A stretch of 64,000 nt of DNA from Atrichornis clamosus (taxonomy: Eukaryota; Chordata; Aves; Passeriformes; Menuridae). The stretch lies in contig WBMZ01009366.1 of the NCBI GenBank assembly GCA_013400975.1, positions 1 to 64,000 of the forward strand, read 5' to 3'. The notes beneath the pieces are model-generated. The model made no database searches. It was given only the letters and a program-made list of their open reading frames with translations, and was not told where the DNA came from. Positions 11,226 through 22,100 of this stretch are shown piece by piece (the stretch's first letter is position 1; each line of letters starts with the position of its first letter). Position numbers and translations under genes: made by a program.

Positions 11226-13471
11226 GATGCCTATAGACTCAAATATTTCTTTGAACTCTGAAATGGAGCCAAATTCCATTTTTTATCCGTGCCTGTATAG
11301 CATCAGCTTAGCTCCACTGAGGCTAAATCTGCCTCACCTCGTACTGCCCTGGGTACCCACACAAAGCGACTGTGAAAGACCTCAGGATGGTATTCCCACC
11401 TCTGGGTGCTGTTGCAGCTGGAGTGTGGGGTAGCAGCAAGTGTGCACAGCCCAGGTGCTTGTCATGGAAGCAGGAGAAGTGAGAGAAGAGATGGGCATTG
11501 CCACTCTTGCCTCTGGGTCCCACCGTCTCATCCTGCTCTTGCCAAGGACTGACACAGAGCTGCACCCCTGGGCAGCAGCCCTAAGGAGGCTTGGGCTGCC
11601 ATTCATAGATACACCTTGGAAGCAAGGCGTGTGGTCGCAGGAGTAGGAGGCACTTGGAATTGTAATTGCTAAGCAGTTTCAGAAAGAGTGTGGTAATTAT
11701 TATCTCTCTCTCTTCAGAGCCATATTTACTTAGACCTGACAGCCCTTCACCCTGGGGTTTTGTGGGAGGAATGCCTTACTGGGTGGAGACCAGGGCTGCC
11801 AGAAAGAAAACAAAGGAAAGAGATTTTAGAACCGTGGCTTATCTCTATCCACCTGAATTACTGTTGTGTTTCAAAAGAATATGTGAAAAAAATTGTTTGA
11901 AAAAACCTTGACAAGTGTGCTCTCCCAGCTCCATTGTTTTAGCCTTCTCCTAGGAATTTGTGTATAAAATGTTCTCAATTCAGTTTATCTCTGCTTGACA
12001 AATCCTGTGTTTCCCTTCCGTAGTTTTAGCGGAGTGGGAATTAACCTTGATCTTTTTGCAAAGCTAACAGAATTGCCTTGCTGGATGTCACATTCCCACC
12101 TTCATGCACAAACAGTGCGTGTCACAGTTTTTCAGCAAGATGTACCATCGCTGACAAGAATATTGTGTAAAGTTCATAAATTCAAGATGAGCTTTTGGAA
12201 AAGCAGCTCCAAACAGAACTAGACTCTCTCAGAGGAGGGAGCAACTGATGTGGTCTGGCTCTTGTTGAAGCCACTTTGCACAGCAGGTTAAAATAAATGG
12301 TCTGAAGCCAGGACTGTAGCTCAGCTCCTCCATTTGCAGCCCCTCATCTATGTCTCATCTCAAGGAGGAAAGAGTTGGCCTCTCTCCTCAGGTGTCTGTT
12401 TCCTCATGTTACCCTGTGTTGCTGGAATGGCTTTTCTGAGCCAAGGAAAGCGGCATAGGAGTCCAGGTGGTCACAAGAGACCGAAATGTTGAGCAGATGC
12501 TGGGCTGGTAATGAGAGGGAAATGCAGAGGTAGCATGATGCCACCTAGTCTGTTGTTGTCTGTCCCTGTATTGTACATCCCAACCAGCTCCAGGATTGAG
12601 TTTTTGAGCATTTGGGCGGCTCAGAAGCCAGTTCCAGATTCCAGGTTTGTTCTTGTGGATGGGAACCCTTCCCAGAAGGGAGAAAGCTCAGAGAAGCCTG
12701 TTTAATATAGGCTGATCTCATGCTTGAGCATACGCAGGAGTTGACCTTTCAGTGCTGAAATAAGAAGTGATGGGAATAGAATAAATCACAGTCTTGAAAG
12801 AAAAACCATGGAGCTTAGACATGCACCTCAGGAGAAGGAGTCAAGGTAGGGAGGCTGAAAGCCGCAGAAGGGCCAAATGACAGATTCAAAAAGCAATCTT
12901 TCAGCAGTGGGTTTGGTGGATTTGCAGAGCAAAGGCTACTGAGATGTGAAATTGGGATATGAGGTGATGATCTTGGAAGGTGAATTTTAGTTGGGTGGGT
13001 GGGCTGGAAAAACTCTGTTAGGGATGCTACCCTGAAAAATTCTGCAAGACTTACAGATAGGTTGGATGTGAGGACTGAAAGAGATCCAAGTTTTCCACTT
13101 GCTACAAGTTTCAGGGTAGGAGCAAAACACAAACGAGAGCGGTAACATCTACACTTGCACTGCAAAGGCATAAATTGTTCTATGAATCACCAGGCTGCGA
13201 AGAATCAAACCTCTATATTGCATTGTAAGCCTGGGAGCTGTCATGTCTTGATTGAATTCAAAGCTAAAATTTCTGCAACCTTGATAGGAGACAGCTCCAC
13301 GTCCCCGTGGTACACCTACTTAACCTTCAGGGCCGTGGCTTTGAATGCAAGATTTTTCCAAGAGAACCAAAACTCTAAGCACTGCCCTCATATCCAGAAG
13401 CCACAGCCTGATGAGGAACTCCCTCTGTGCGGTGGCCTCTGTTGGAGTCAAACTCCCCATTTGGTCTCAAG

Positions 13472-13507
13472 AGAGCTTTTTCAAAGCTCAGAGCTTTTTC
13501 AAAGCCC
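13472..13507 (+). repeat. 18-bp tandem duplication
   Basis: AGAGCTTTTTCAAAGCTC at 13472-13489 is followed directly by a copy at 13490-13507 that differs only at position 17 (T to C). The unit is itself partly palindromic (AGCTTT..AAAGCT). It looks like a recent slippage duplication. Confidence 0.85.
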
Positions 13508-13819
13508 GTGGCTGCCTGAAGGGATGCTGAGGTTTGCCCTCCTGGCCTGCTCTTCCTCTGGATCATCCGTGCTCTGTCCCCAGGGCAGTCAGACCCTCAG
13601 ACCCGTCCAGACAAACCCTGGCAGGACAGGAGGTTGTAGGAGCTGGCTGGATCTGGAAGAACACTTTTTTGGCAGAGAGTAGATTTTCTAGCAAATGTCA
13701 GGGGAGAGGGGGAGTCAAAATGATTCACAAATTCAAACACATTTTCTGAATAGTTCTGGCCTAGAAAAAAAATACAGAGGTGGGGGAAGAGGGAGGGATG
13801 TTAAAAATAGCAATGCATG

Positions 13820-13842
13820 TCATTCTGACACTTTCAGAATGA
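13820..13842 (+). other. Short hairpin with 9-bp stem
   Basis: TCATTCTGA at 13820-13828 pairs with TCAGAATGA at 13834-13842 around a 5-base loop. It stands alone and is too short for a miRNA precursor; function is unknown. Confidence 0.45.
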
Positions 13843-14290
13843 ACTGTTTCATTTTGGGAATGGTTTGTTTATGTTTTGCAAGCATTTGAAATGTAGATTT
13901 GATTCAAAATGGCATTTTTCACTGAAAAGTTGACCTCACCACTAAAACACATTGGGAGAACAGAAAAGAAAAGGATTTTTAGGATTTACATAACCTGAAA
14001 TTAAACACCTCCTTTTTCTTTGGCTCCAGATGAGACATTTTGGAGTTTTCCTTTCACAGCCCCATGATTTTAGTTGTGTCCAGCCCAGCCTGAACATCTC
14101 CTCTCCCCTAATTTTTTGATTGAGCTCTAATGTTAAAAAATGCATCCAGCTCCCGTGCTGGCCATCCCTTAAGTCTAATGCCATGGAGCAAGTACTTTAG
14201 TTTAATCTGAGGTCAACCACACATGGCTGTGATTCAGACTGAAACCTGTGGTATCAAATGAATAAGAACTGTAGGTTTTGTAGATAACTG

Positions 14291-14310
14291 GCATCTTCCC
14301 CGGAAGATGC
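14291..14310 (+). promoter_or_regulatory. Palindrome carrying two inverted ETS-type cores
   Basis: GCATCTTCC at 14291-14299 and GGAAGATGC at 14302-14310 are exact reverse complements separated by CC. Each arm carries a GGAA core, the right one as CCGGAAG, the classical ETS site. A head-to-head pair with a 2-base spacer could bind an ETS-factor dimer. ETS factors are active in blood cells, where ITPKB acts, but binding is inference. Confidence 0.35.
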
Positions 14311-17300
14311 AATGTCGAACCTCATTTAGAAAAATAACCCAAACTCCTGAGGTCCTGAAATCTGATCTAGAAATCTTCAGAGAAGCCAGAGTGTGCAGAC
14401 AGCTGAATGACAGACTTTCACTCCCCTGACACTCACACTGGTCTCATTCAACTGATTCATTAAAGGAGAATGAGCGAACAGTCAGTAATTACTTTGCTGT
14501 AGCCAAAACGTGCCGCAGAGTTTCCCTGGGCAGAGGGGAAGGAACACACGCGTGTGCTGTACCGTGAGCCATAGCCGAGGTTACTGTTCCCTGCTGCGTT
14601 CTCTGCCTGGCTGGGACACATTGTGCCATTTCCTCGGCTGAACTCCAGTCCCTGGTGACTGAGTGGAGCCTCCTTTGCTGAGATTTGCCTTGACTGTGTC
14701 CTGGGTCCCTCTCCTCTGTGCCTTGGGAGGGTTCGGGCACAACAGAGGGAGAAAAAAGATGCTGCAGTGTGGGATGGCAAAATTCTTAACATTATTATCA
14801 CTTTTGGACAGGGGCTGTAGGAAAGACCTTTTCCATTCATGGGGAGATCCTGGGTTTTACCTGAAATAGGCAGGTTTGTAAGCATTTTTCTGGCCCGCTG
14901 TAATTTTAGTGTTACTGAAAGATGGATCTCATAGCGTGCACAGGACACGGATGTTTTTATGATAGAGGAGAGGGGCTGACAGTGACAGAGCATCAGAGCA
15001 GGCTGTGCTCCCTGCTGGGATGGCTCCAGTACTTTCTGTGGTGACTCTGGGTCCCCCAGCAGGGATTAATGCCTGCAGCAGGACAAGGAATCAGGAACAG
15101 TGTGTGTGTCACCTATGGAGTTCCCTTGACCATGCATTTACTGTTCAAACACTGCCAGCTCAAGCTCTTCCACAAAACAATGAGGATTCCCTTAAAAACC
15201 ACCGAATGTTTGAGGTTTTTTGGAAGTGCTGGGCTTGTTTAATTGTGTTCTCGGTTTCTATGCCTTTAACTCACGCTTGGGACAATTTTTCAATCCGTTC
15301 TCTGCAAGGCAGAAGGCTAGAAATGTACTTTACTTTTAAAATGAAAACTCAGAGTGTCAGCCACCTGACTGCAAGAGCTGGGAGCTGTGAGAGCAAGGCT
15401 GAGCTCACACTGAAACTGCAGAAGTGGGCAAATGGGCTGTTGAAATAGCTGCTTCTCTGGGTCGAGAATGGGGCTGAATGGAAAGAAAGGCCAGGAGGGC
15501 AGAGCATGTAAGCCGATTCGGCTTTCCTGGAACAATCGGAGAACGCCAGCTCTCCCTCCCCGCCCCAGCTGAAACAAAAAGCCCATACACAACTAAAGCA
15601 AAATCTGCCTTCCTGTTTGTACGCGTGTCGTGAGGCCTGGGAGAGCAGGTGGCGTTTGACTCTGGCATCCCCACCAAAATTCAGAGTCCTCTCCCAGCTG
15701 GATCTGGAGGTAGGGCTGCACATAGATACACTGGTGGTCACTGAAGTGCAAGGATCATATGAGCTGCACAGAGGGGCTCCTTCCCTGTCGATAGTTTATG
15801 TAAAACACAGTTTGAAATCTAATCACTTTTTCTACAGGTAGCAGTGATTTACAGATCTTTGACACAAGCAGCTGCCAGGAGATGGGAGTACAGCTTTGAT
15901 TATGTTAATCTTAAAGTGAGGAGGCAGCGACTTTCCAACTGAGCAACTGCATTTGGACAATGATTTGTGGAAGGCTATGTATATCTTTCAGCAAGGAATC
16001 TTAGGCTGTGATAGTGCTCAGAAAATACCAAGCAGGGTTGTTGAACCATCCCAAACCACCTTGCCTTTGAATGGTGCAATGGTGCTGTGTGAAGTGATGC
16101 CAAGCATTCTCTAACAGCTCTAATTGGATTTCAATTTACTCTCATCAGATACGCTGACACGTTCCCCAGTTTGCCTCTTGAATTAAGATGCCGCAGTGCT
16201 CACTTTTCTCCTTTCCAGCTGATAGGTATGTGTCTTTGCTCCCCCACAGGGCAGAAGGCAAGTATATTCTTCTTTTTAGCGTGCCCTTAGAGCTGTTACG
16301 TGTTAAAAGCGAATTAATCCTCAAAGCAAAGGCATCGACATTGGGTGTGTCCCATTCCAGCTGGTGGGCCGTTCCCAGGTGCTCCATCTGCAGGGCTGAC
16401 TTCAGTGAAATCACTCCAGGAGGGCAGTTCTGAAGGCTGCATGCAAAATGCACATGGTCCTCTGGAGAGCAGTTGCCTTTGGAAAACTAGCCAGAACTAC
16501 GGATGGTGTAACAAACAGAATTAGAATATTTCCAGGATATAAAATTGAGGGAGCAAAGCGGCTTTACTGGCTATTGTCAGAGAACAGAGTTTTGCATAAC
16601 AGCAACATTTTCCATATACTGCGCAATTAAGTTTCTTGCTTGGGAATGAAATTGCAAGTCAGTTTTAGACAGCGTGGCCAGCTGTAACATAGCACACATT
16701 GCAACACACATACTGAATGTTATTACTTGGTGTCAGTGTTTATTGAAGCTAGTGGGGATTTGAGAAACAAGCTTTGGCACAGGAAACACTAACAATGTGA
16801 TGGCACTTCACATCTCAGCTAGCTTAAGAGTTTTAGGGAATAAATTCTCCAAAGATAGAACACTTTGGAAAACACCTGCTAATCCCTCTAACCCCCTAAA
16901 ACACATTAATTTTCATATTGGGTAATGATGAGCCACAGATTTCACCACTAATCTAAAGTATATCCTGTGGTTTTTGGAAAAAGCAAGGGAGACTCCAGGT
17001 GTAGGTTCAGTGGCTGGATTTGCAGTGGCAGCTCCAGCTGATCTCACTGGAAAGGATTTTTTTGCTGCTGTCTGCTGGTCCCTTGCTCTCTTCTTTTGCT
17101 ACTGCAGGAACCAGGGTCAGCAAACACTGCTTGCTGACTCCTTGAACTACGCTTCCCTGTCATCCTTGTGGAGAAGAATCAGCGCTCTAGGATGTCTCTT
17201 CATTTTAGTTGCAAGACTGGAATCAGATTGGGCCAAAGCAACTCTGTTGTAGCTCTGTTGAGTCTGGTGGGCTTGCACGATAAATTTGATCCAGAGTAAG

Positions 17301-18360
17301 AATAACACAAAACACAGATGGCTGGGTTAAGTGCATTGTTTATATAAATGGCTAGACCATGGAGAGCTGCCCACATTGCAAAATCCTCCTCCCATCTGGC
17401 TCCTTAAAGGGATCTGAAATCACAACAATGGGAGACCAGCAAAAAAATGTGGCACAAAGACTGAGTTTCCCCTGTGCTTGGAGCTGAGGACTTGTTGGCA
17501 GTGGTCATGGGTTCAGCTCAGCAACTGTGCTGAACTGGCATGTCAGGGAGCAGGGACAGGTCAGATTGCTGTGCCCTCCAATGGCAGTAAAGTTATAAAT
17601 ACATTTTTGGAACAAAAATAGGAACTATCCACCAGAGCTATTTCTGATGAACTCAGAATAAAGTTAGATTTTGGGTTTTTTTTCCTCTGTTTCTTTGCAG
17701 GGCTGCTGAGCTCTCCAGCAGAACAGGAAGTAGGCTGAGGAGCTGTTTGAGTAACCAGAGTCGTCAGATCAATGGAAAAAGTGGTTTGAGTACGCTCTGT
17801 GAAAGTGCAGTCAACAATTTTGAAATTACTGCAGTTTCTCTTCCTAGATCAGAGCTGTTGCTCATGCCAAGGGGACTGAAGTCTACCACTGCTGTTTCTG
17901 TGAGCAAACAGAGTGTTTCTTTTTGATGAAGTACATCATGTGCACCCAGGGGTGAAGCAGAAAGCTTTCCCTTGGTGTCCTTGGATCAGATTCCAGATGA
18001 GTTAAAAGATAATTTGATCAGGATCCTACGTAATTTTGAAATGCCTACCATGCCATTTAGAAGAAAAATAAACTTGCTTTTACTGGGAGTTGGGCATGGA
18101 GAGGTCAGAGTAGGTGAGGAGCGAGGGAGAGAATAAGAGACAACATTTTGCAATCAAGGGAGAAGATGTACAGTTGTCAGTCTCAGAATTGAAGCTGATC
18201 CTACATTTTAGTGACACTTGCAGCTTCTTTCATGTTTTGCAAGCTCATCTGAGTACTGAATGCATGCCAAATTAATCTTTCAAGGGAAGTGGAGCTGGGT
18301 TGAAAATATCTCCAACACACATAATTCAAAGGAAGTACAACTTCTATAAAAGCATGTGAA

Positions 18361-18481
18361 ATGCCTCTAAGAATCTACCTGTTTTTTCCTGTTTACTTTT
18401 CTCCTTTTTCTCTTTCCTCCCCTTAGTCCTATATTTTGCCTCTGTACTCTCCCATCATGTCACCTTTTTTTTTCCCTTTAG
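18361..18481 (+). other. Pyrimidine tracts with two 3'-splice-site-like ends before a CpG island
   Basis: A long C/T-rich stretch ends in CCTTAG at 18425 and a second in CCCTTTAG at 18481. Both resemble good acceptors and lie directly before a CpG-rich segment that ends in a GTGAGT donor at 18706. An ATG at 18457 (A at -3) lies between them and opens the frame discussed with the CpG island. Confidence 0.3.
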
Positions 18482-18705
18482 CTGATCTCACAGAGGCATA
18501 CAAAGGGTTTTCGATCTCGTCACGTGCTCCGGCTGGAACTAGAGCACGATCCCTTTCTGACACTATTTTCTCCAGGATTTTGTCAAGTTTAGCTGCCGAC
18601 GCTCCCCAGTTCCTCGCTGATTGTCTCTTCAGCTGTCCTCCGCCTGCCACCCTCGCCTTGCAGCCGGGCAAAGGCCGGTGCAGGCTGCAGAGTGGAGGCC
18701 ATGCC
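18457..18705 (+). CDS. Speculative alternative first coding exon of ITPKB (83 codons, phase-compatible with exon 3)
   Basis: The ATG at 18457 opens a frame that runs without a stop to the donor GTGAGT at 18706 and ends on a complete codon. Exon 3 of ITPKB also begins on a complete codon, so splicing would be in frame and would replace the 307-residue N-terminus with 83 residues. The first residues are hydrophobic/aromatic (MSPFFFPL), and the rest is Ala/Ser/Arg-rich with no domain that I recognise. Against it: the base before the donor is C rather than G, CpG islands keep frames open by composition, and the ATG lies at the upstream edge of the island. If the acceptor at 18481 were used after exon 2 instead, the frame would stop soon after. 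Confidence 0.15.
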
Positions 18706-19110
18706 GTGAGTGCGGGAGCGAGGGGCTGCACGGGTGGTGCCTGCGGGATGGGGCGGCCGTGGGGAGGGAGCGGCGTGGGAGAGCAGGGCCAGGAGAGAGA
18801 GATAAGGCGGGCAGGAAGGGGAAAGGCAGGTGGAAAAGGGAAATGACCACGGGGGCCAGGAAGACTAAAGAGAATACAAGGGAAGCTATGAAGCCATCTG
18901 GGAATCTGCTCTAGCCACGTGTAAATCGTGCACGTCCTTGCGGCTTCCCACTCTGCGCAGAGCGAAGCAGCGCCCAGAGGAGGCCGGGCAGAGCTGGGAT
19001 GGCGGCGTGGAGCTGTGTGGGGTGAGCCCCTGTGGGTGCGTGGGGGGACGCGGGGACTGACCCGGCGCCGGTGTGGGGACAGCCCCGGGGGCACAGTGGT
19101 GGTGGGCTTG
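18490..19110 (+). promoter_or_regulatory. Intronic CpG island with two CACGTG E-boxes
   Basis: CpG dinucleotides are dense here compared with tens of kilobases on either side. The island contains CACGTG at 18521-18526 (within GTCACGTG) and at 18916-18921, sites for USF, MITF/TFE or MYC-family proteins. There is a donor-like GTGAGT at 18706. It lies 16 kb into the intron and may be an alternative promoter or enhancer. The opposite strand is also open for 221 codons (19094-18429), but that frame has no ATG near its start. Methylation and transcript data would settle its status. Confidence 0.45.
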
Positions 19111-22100
19111 GGTTAAGGGGAACTGAGTAGGTGCTCCAAGGTGGATTGCAGAGGTGGCGGAGCTGTGGTAGAGCTGTGTCCTGTGAGGATGAGGGCAGAG
19201 GTTGATGGAGCTGCCACTGGGCTCTGTTCAATGGCAGGGGCAGAGTGGGAGGAGAGGTGAGTGCTGTGGGATGAAGGCAGAATGAGAAGTTTGGGAGAAA
19301 CAGAGTGCGAAAGCTGATCCGGAAATGAAAAGGAGCAAAGTGGAGGGAAAAATGTGAAGTTTCAGGTAGTGGAAAAAAACATCATGCAAGGCTGACACGT
19401 AAAGACAGGGTGAAGAGAGGAGAGTTTGGGTAAGAAGACTTTAAAAGTACTTAATGATGGATGACTGGGGTGGGATTTGTGGCAAATAGCTAGATCTGAG
19501 CCAGCCTCCCTTTGTGGGGAGAAACAGGCCCCTGCAGAACACACTGTGTGTGACCTGCCTGCACAGCACGAGAGGAGCTGAGGCTGAGCAGCCCTGTGAC
19601 TCTAAAAGGACTTAACTAGCATAGATGCAGTCATCTACATTGAACGTGTCTAAAAATAGGTGAGATGAATTTCAGTCCCAAGGACAAAATGTTACAGTAA
19701 ATGAATACAAACAATCTAATGTTATCTAGCGGGGTGCGTTCGTGACTCCTCCACGCATGTGCACGCTGGAGGTGTGTGCCCAGGCACAGGGCTCGTGCAC
19801 ATCAGGTGCATGTGTGGACACCAGCACGTACCTGGCTGCAATGCTCACGTCTCACATCTTCTGTGCAAAAGTCCTCTGTGCCCTCAAACACTGAAAAATT
19901 GAGCACTGGCGCAGGCTGTAGTTCTTCAGGTGTCTGCAGTTTGTATTGTAAATCATTCCTAAGAGCGTCAAGGGAGAGCAGGGAGATGTGCTGCAGTTTC
20001 AGGGAGTGCTGCTGCTGACCCCATCACTCGCTGCTTTGCTACGAAGGGGCTGCAGGGTTAATCCAGCCCCTTGCCTGGTTTTAGCTGTCCTGGCTGCCTC
20101 TGCCAGAGGTGTGGGGATTACTTTGCTTTAACTTGCACCAAGAGGCACCAGCATGACAGGACTGAGAGGTCCCAGTCCCCAATGGTGCTGTTTGCCCCGT
20201 GCCACCTTGCCAGCTGTCCTGAAGGAGAGACAGTTTCTTTCCCCCAGCAAGAGAACTGGTTAGAATAGAATAACCACATCTCTGTGGGGACACCCATAGG
20301 ACATGCCAAGAGAAACTCAGGCAGATGTCATTATTTAGTGGGATCCCTCATTTATGGACTAGGTTGACATGGATGGTCTGAGCAGGGCATGGATCCGGAG
20401 CCTGTGTGTATTGAAGATGTCCTCTGGCTGCCCCAGCCAGCTCCCTGCAGCCCTGCTCTCCTTCCCTGTTCCAGTTCTTGTGCTTGTACTCATCTCCAGA
20501 ATTAGGTCTGCGGGTCCCACGCCTCATTTTTAAAACTCTCTGTGCAATTAACGTGCACAGGCACGTCCTTGGCAGAAGATGTCCCCAAAGGATGGGCAGC
20601 GAGAGCTTGGCACACAGTTTGACTGAGTAGCTCATGGTTTTTTGTAGGAAAAGCTGGGAATGTCTCTCTCTGCACCGAGTGGCAGTGGGCTCATGGAGGT
20701 CGTGAGTCTCTGGTATGACCTTAGCTTGTTTTACTGTCTCCACTGTGGAAGAGACCAGAGTTTTAATCTGTCATGGTGATGTTGGGCAAATGCTTTTAGT
20801 GCTTGGGTCTGATTAGTCGTAATTGAACTCCTCTTTCACTTAGTCCTTGGCTGGAGGCTGCTCCTTCTCATGCTGCGCATTTCCTCTGCCTGCAAAAGCA
20901 CTTAAAGCTGCTTGGATCCCCAAATCACATATTCTCAATATTTATGCCCCCTGAGTGGTTTTCCAGGGAAGCTCTTAATCTTACAAGTCAAGAAAAGATG
21001 CATATTTGTTAGAACCAATACTAGTAAGGTGCAGAGTTCATTTTTAGGCAGCAGGTGGGTTAGAAAGTCTTATACATAGGCAATTAATTTTGTAAGAGCT
21101 CCCTCCCCTCTTCTCCCTGCTTTCATTTGTTTCTGCGTCCTGGGGTCTCAGAAGACAAAGGTTTCTAAGGGCCAGCATCCGCCTTGAGATCACCTGCTGC
21201 TGGCAATGCCCCCAGGAGCAGCACATTTCTATTCCCACATTTGTGTTAGCTGTTGAAACATACTGTCTCACAAGAGCTATAGGGTATCACCCCAATAATT
21301 CTTTAAACCTGTTCAGAGGGGAACAGTAAAACCCAATAAGCCATTTCCCAATTACTGTAATCATTTCCAGATTGTTTTGTTTAGAAGCCTGTGTGAAACA
21401 TTACTTTGTGCCTTCCTCTGTCAGTCCTCAGGCTGAAAGTGAAAAGGTCTTGGTGAAGAAAACTGAGCCAGGAGATACACTGAGTTTATATATGGGATTA
21501 TTTATCCTGCAAACTAATGGGTTTCAAGTGAAATATCTAAGATCATTGCAAAATCTCTTCCATTCCTTCCTTTCTACTTATCCTGTCTGGTATATCAACA
21601 TACACTTTAAGAGATGAAATTGCACGCAGACTTGGAGAAGAAATTAGTGGGCTGTGTGCAGAGCCACCTTGGGGAACTCCCTGCTGAGGGGTGCTCCAAG
21701 CCCACCCGCACCAAGAGGAGAAGGGACTGGGGGAGCACCCCAGTGGGTCAGCTTGCTGAGATAGGCAGCCATGCGTGGGATCGCAGCAGTGGCCGCAGGC
21801 TGATCATGTGGAAGGAACAGGATGGGATTTCTGCTCTGCAGCCTCCATGGCCGATGGGCTGGGGCTGTCTGCGACGGAGAGGGAGCTGCAGGAGCACTGC
21901 CTGGCCCGTGGCAAAGGCCCACAGCTTTCTGTGGAGGTGAAAGGCTGTACCCCACAGGAGAGGGCAGCTCCTCATCTTCCTGTGAAACAGGGGCACAGCT
22001 GAGAGCAAACACACTGCATGGCACTCGCTCTGATCTAGGCCATGCAGGCTCTACTGCAGCCTCACAGCTGCTACTCAGAGTAACAGCATTCACCCAGTTT

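Larger units (their letters stand above)
11226..18360 (+). other. ITPKB: Large ITPKB intron, 11.2-18.4 kb
   Basis: This is intron sequence with no supported gene. It contains an 18-bp tandem duplication at 13472-13507, an 8-9 bp hairpin at 13820-13842, and a 9-bp palindrome with ETS-type cores at 14291-14310. A polypyrimidine tract ending in TTTGCAG at 17700 looks like a 3' splice site but has no convincing downstream donor. No mobile element was recognised. Confidence 0.65.

Noticed and set aside
17670..17900. Possible cryptic exon after the strong acceptor-like tract ending at 17700
   Set aside because: The 3' splice-site look is good, but the only downstream GT sites are poor and no frame compatible with exons 2 and 3 stays open.
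18482..18705. Cassette exon between exons 2 and 3
   Set aside because: It is 224 bases long and in the frame coming from exon 2 reads into a TAG, so it would not make a functional insert; only the first-exon model was kept.
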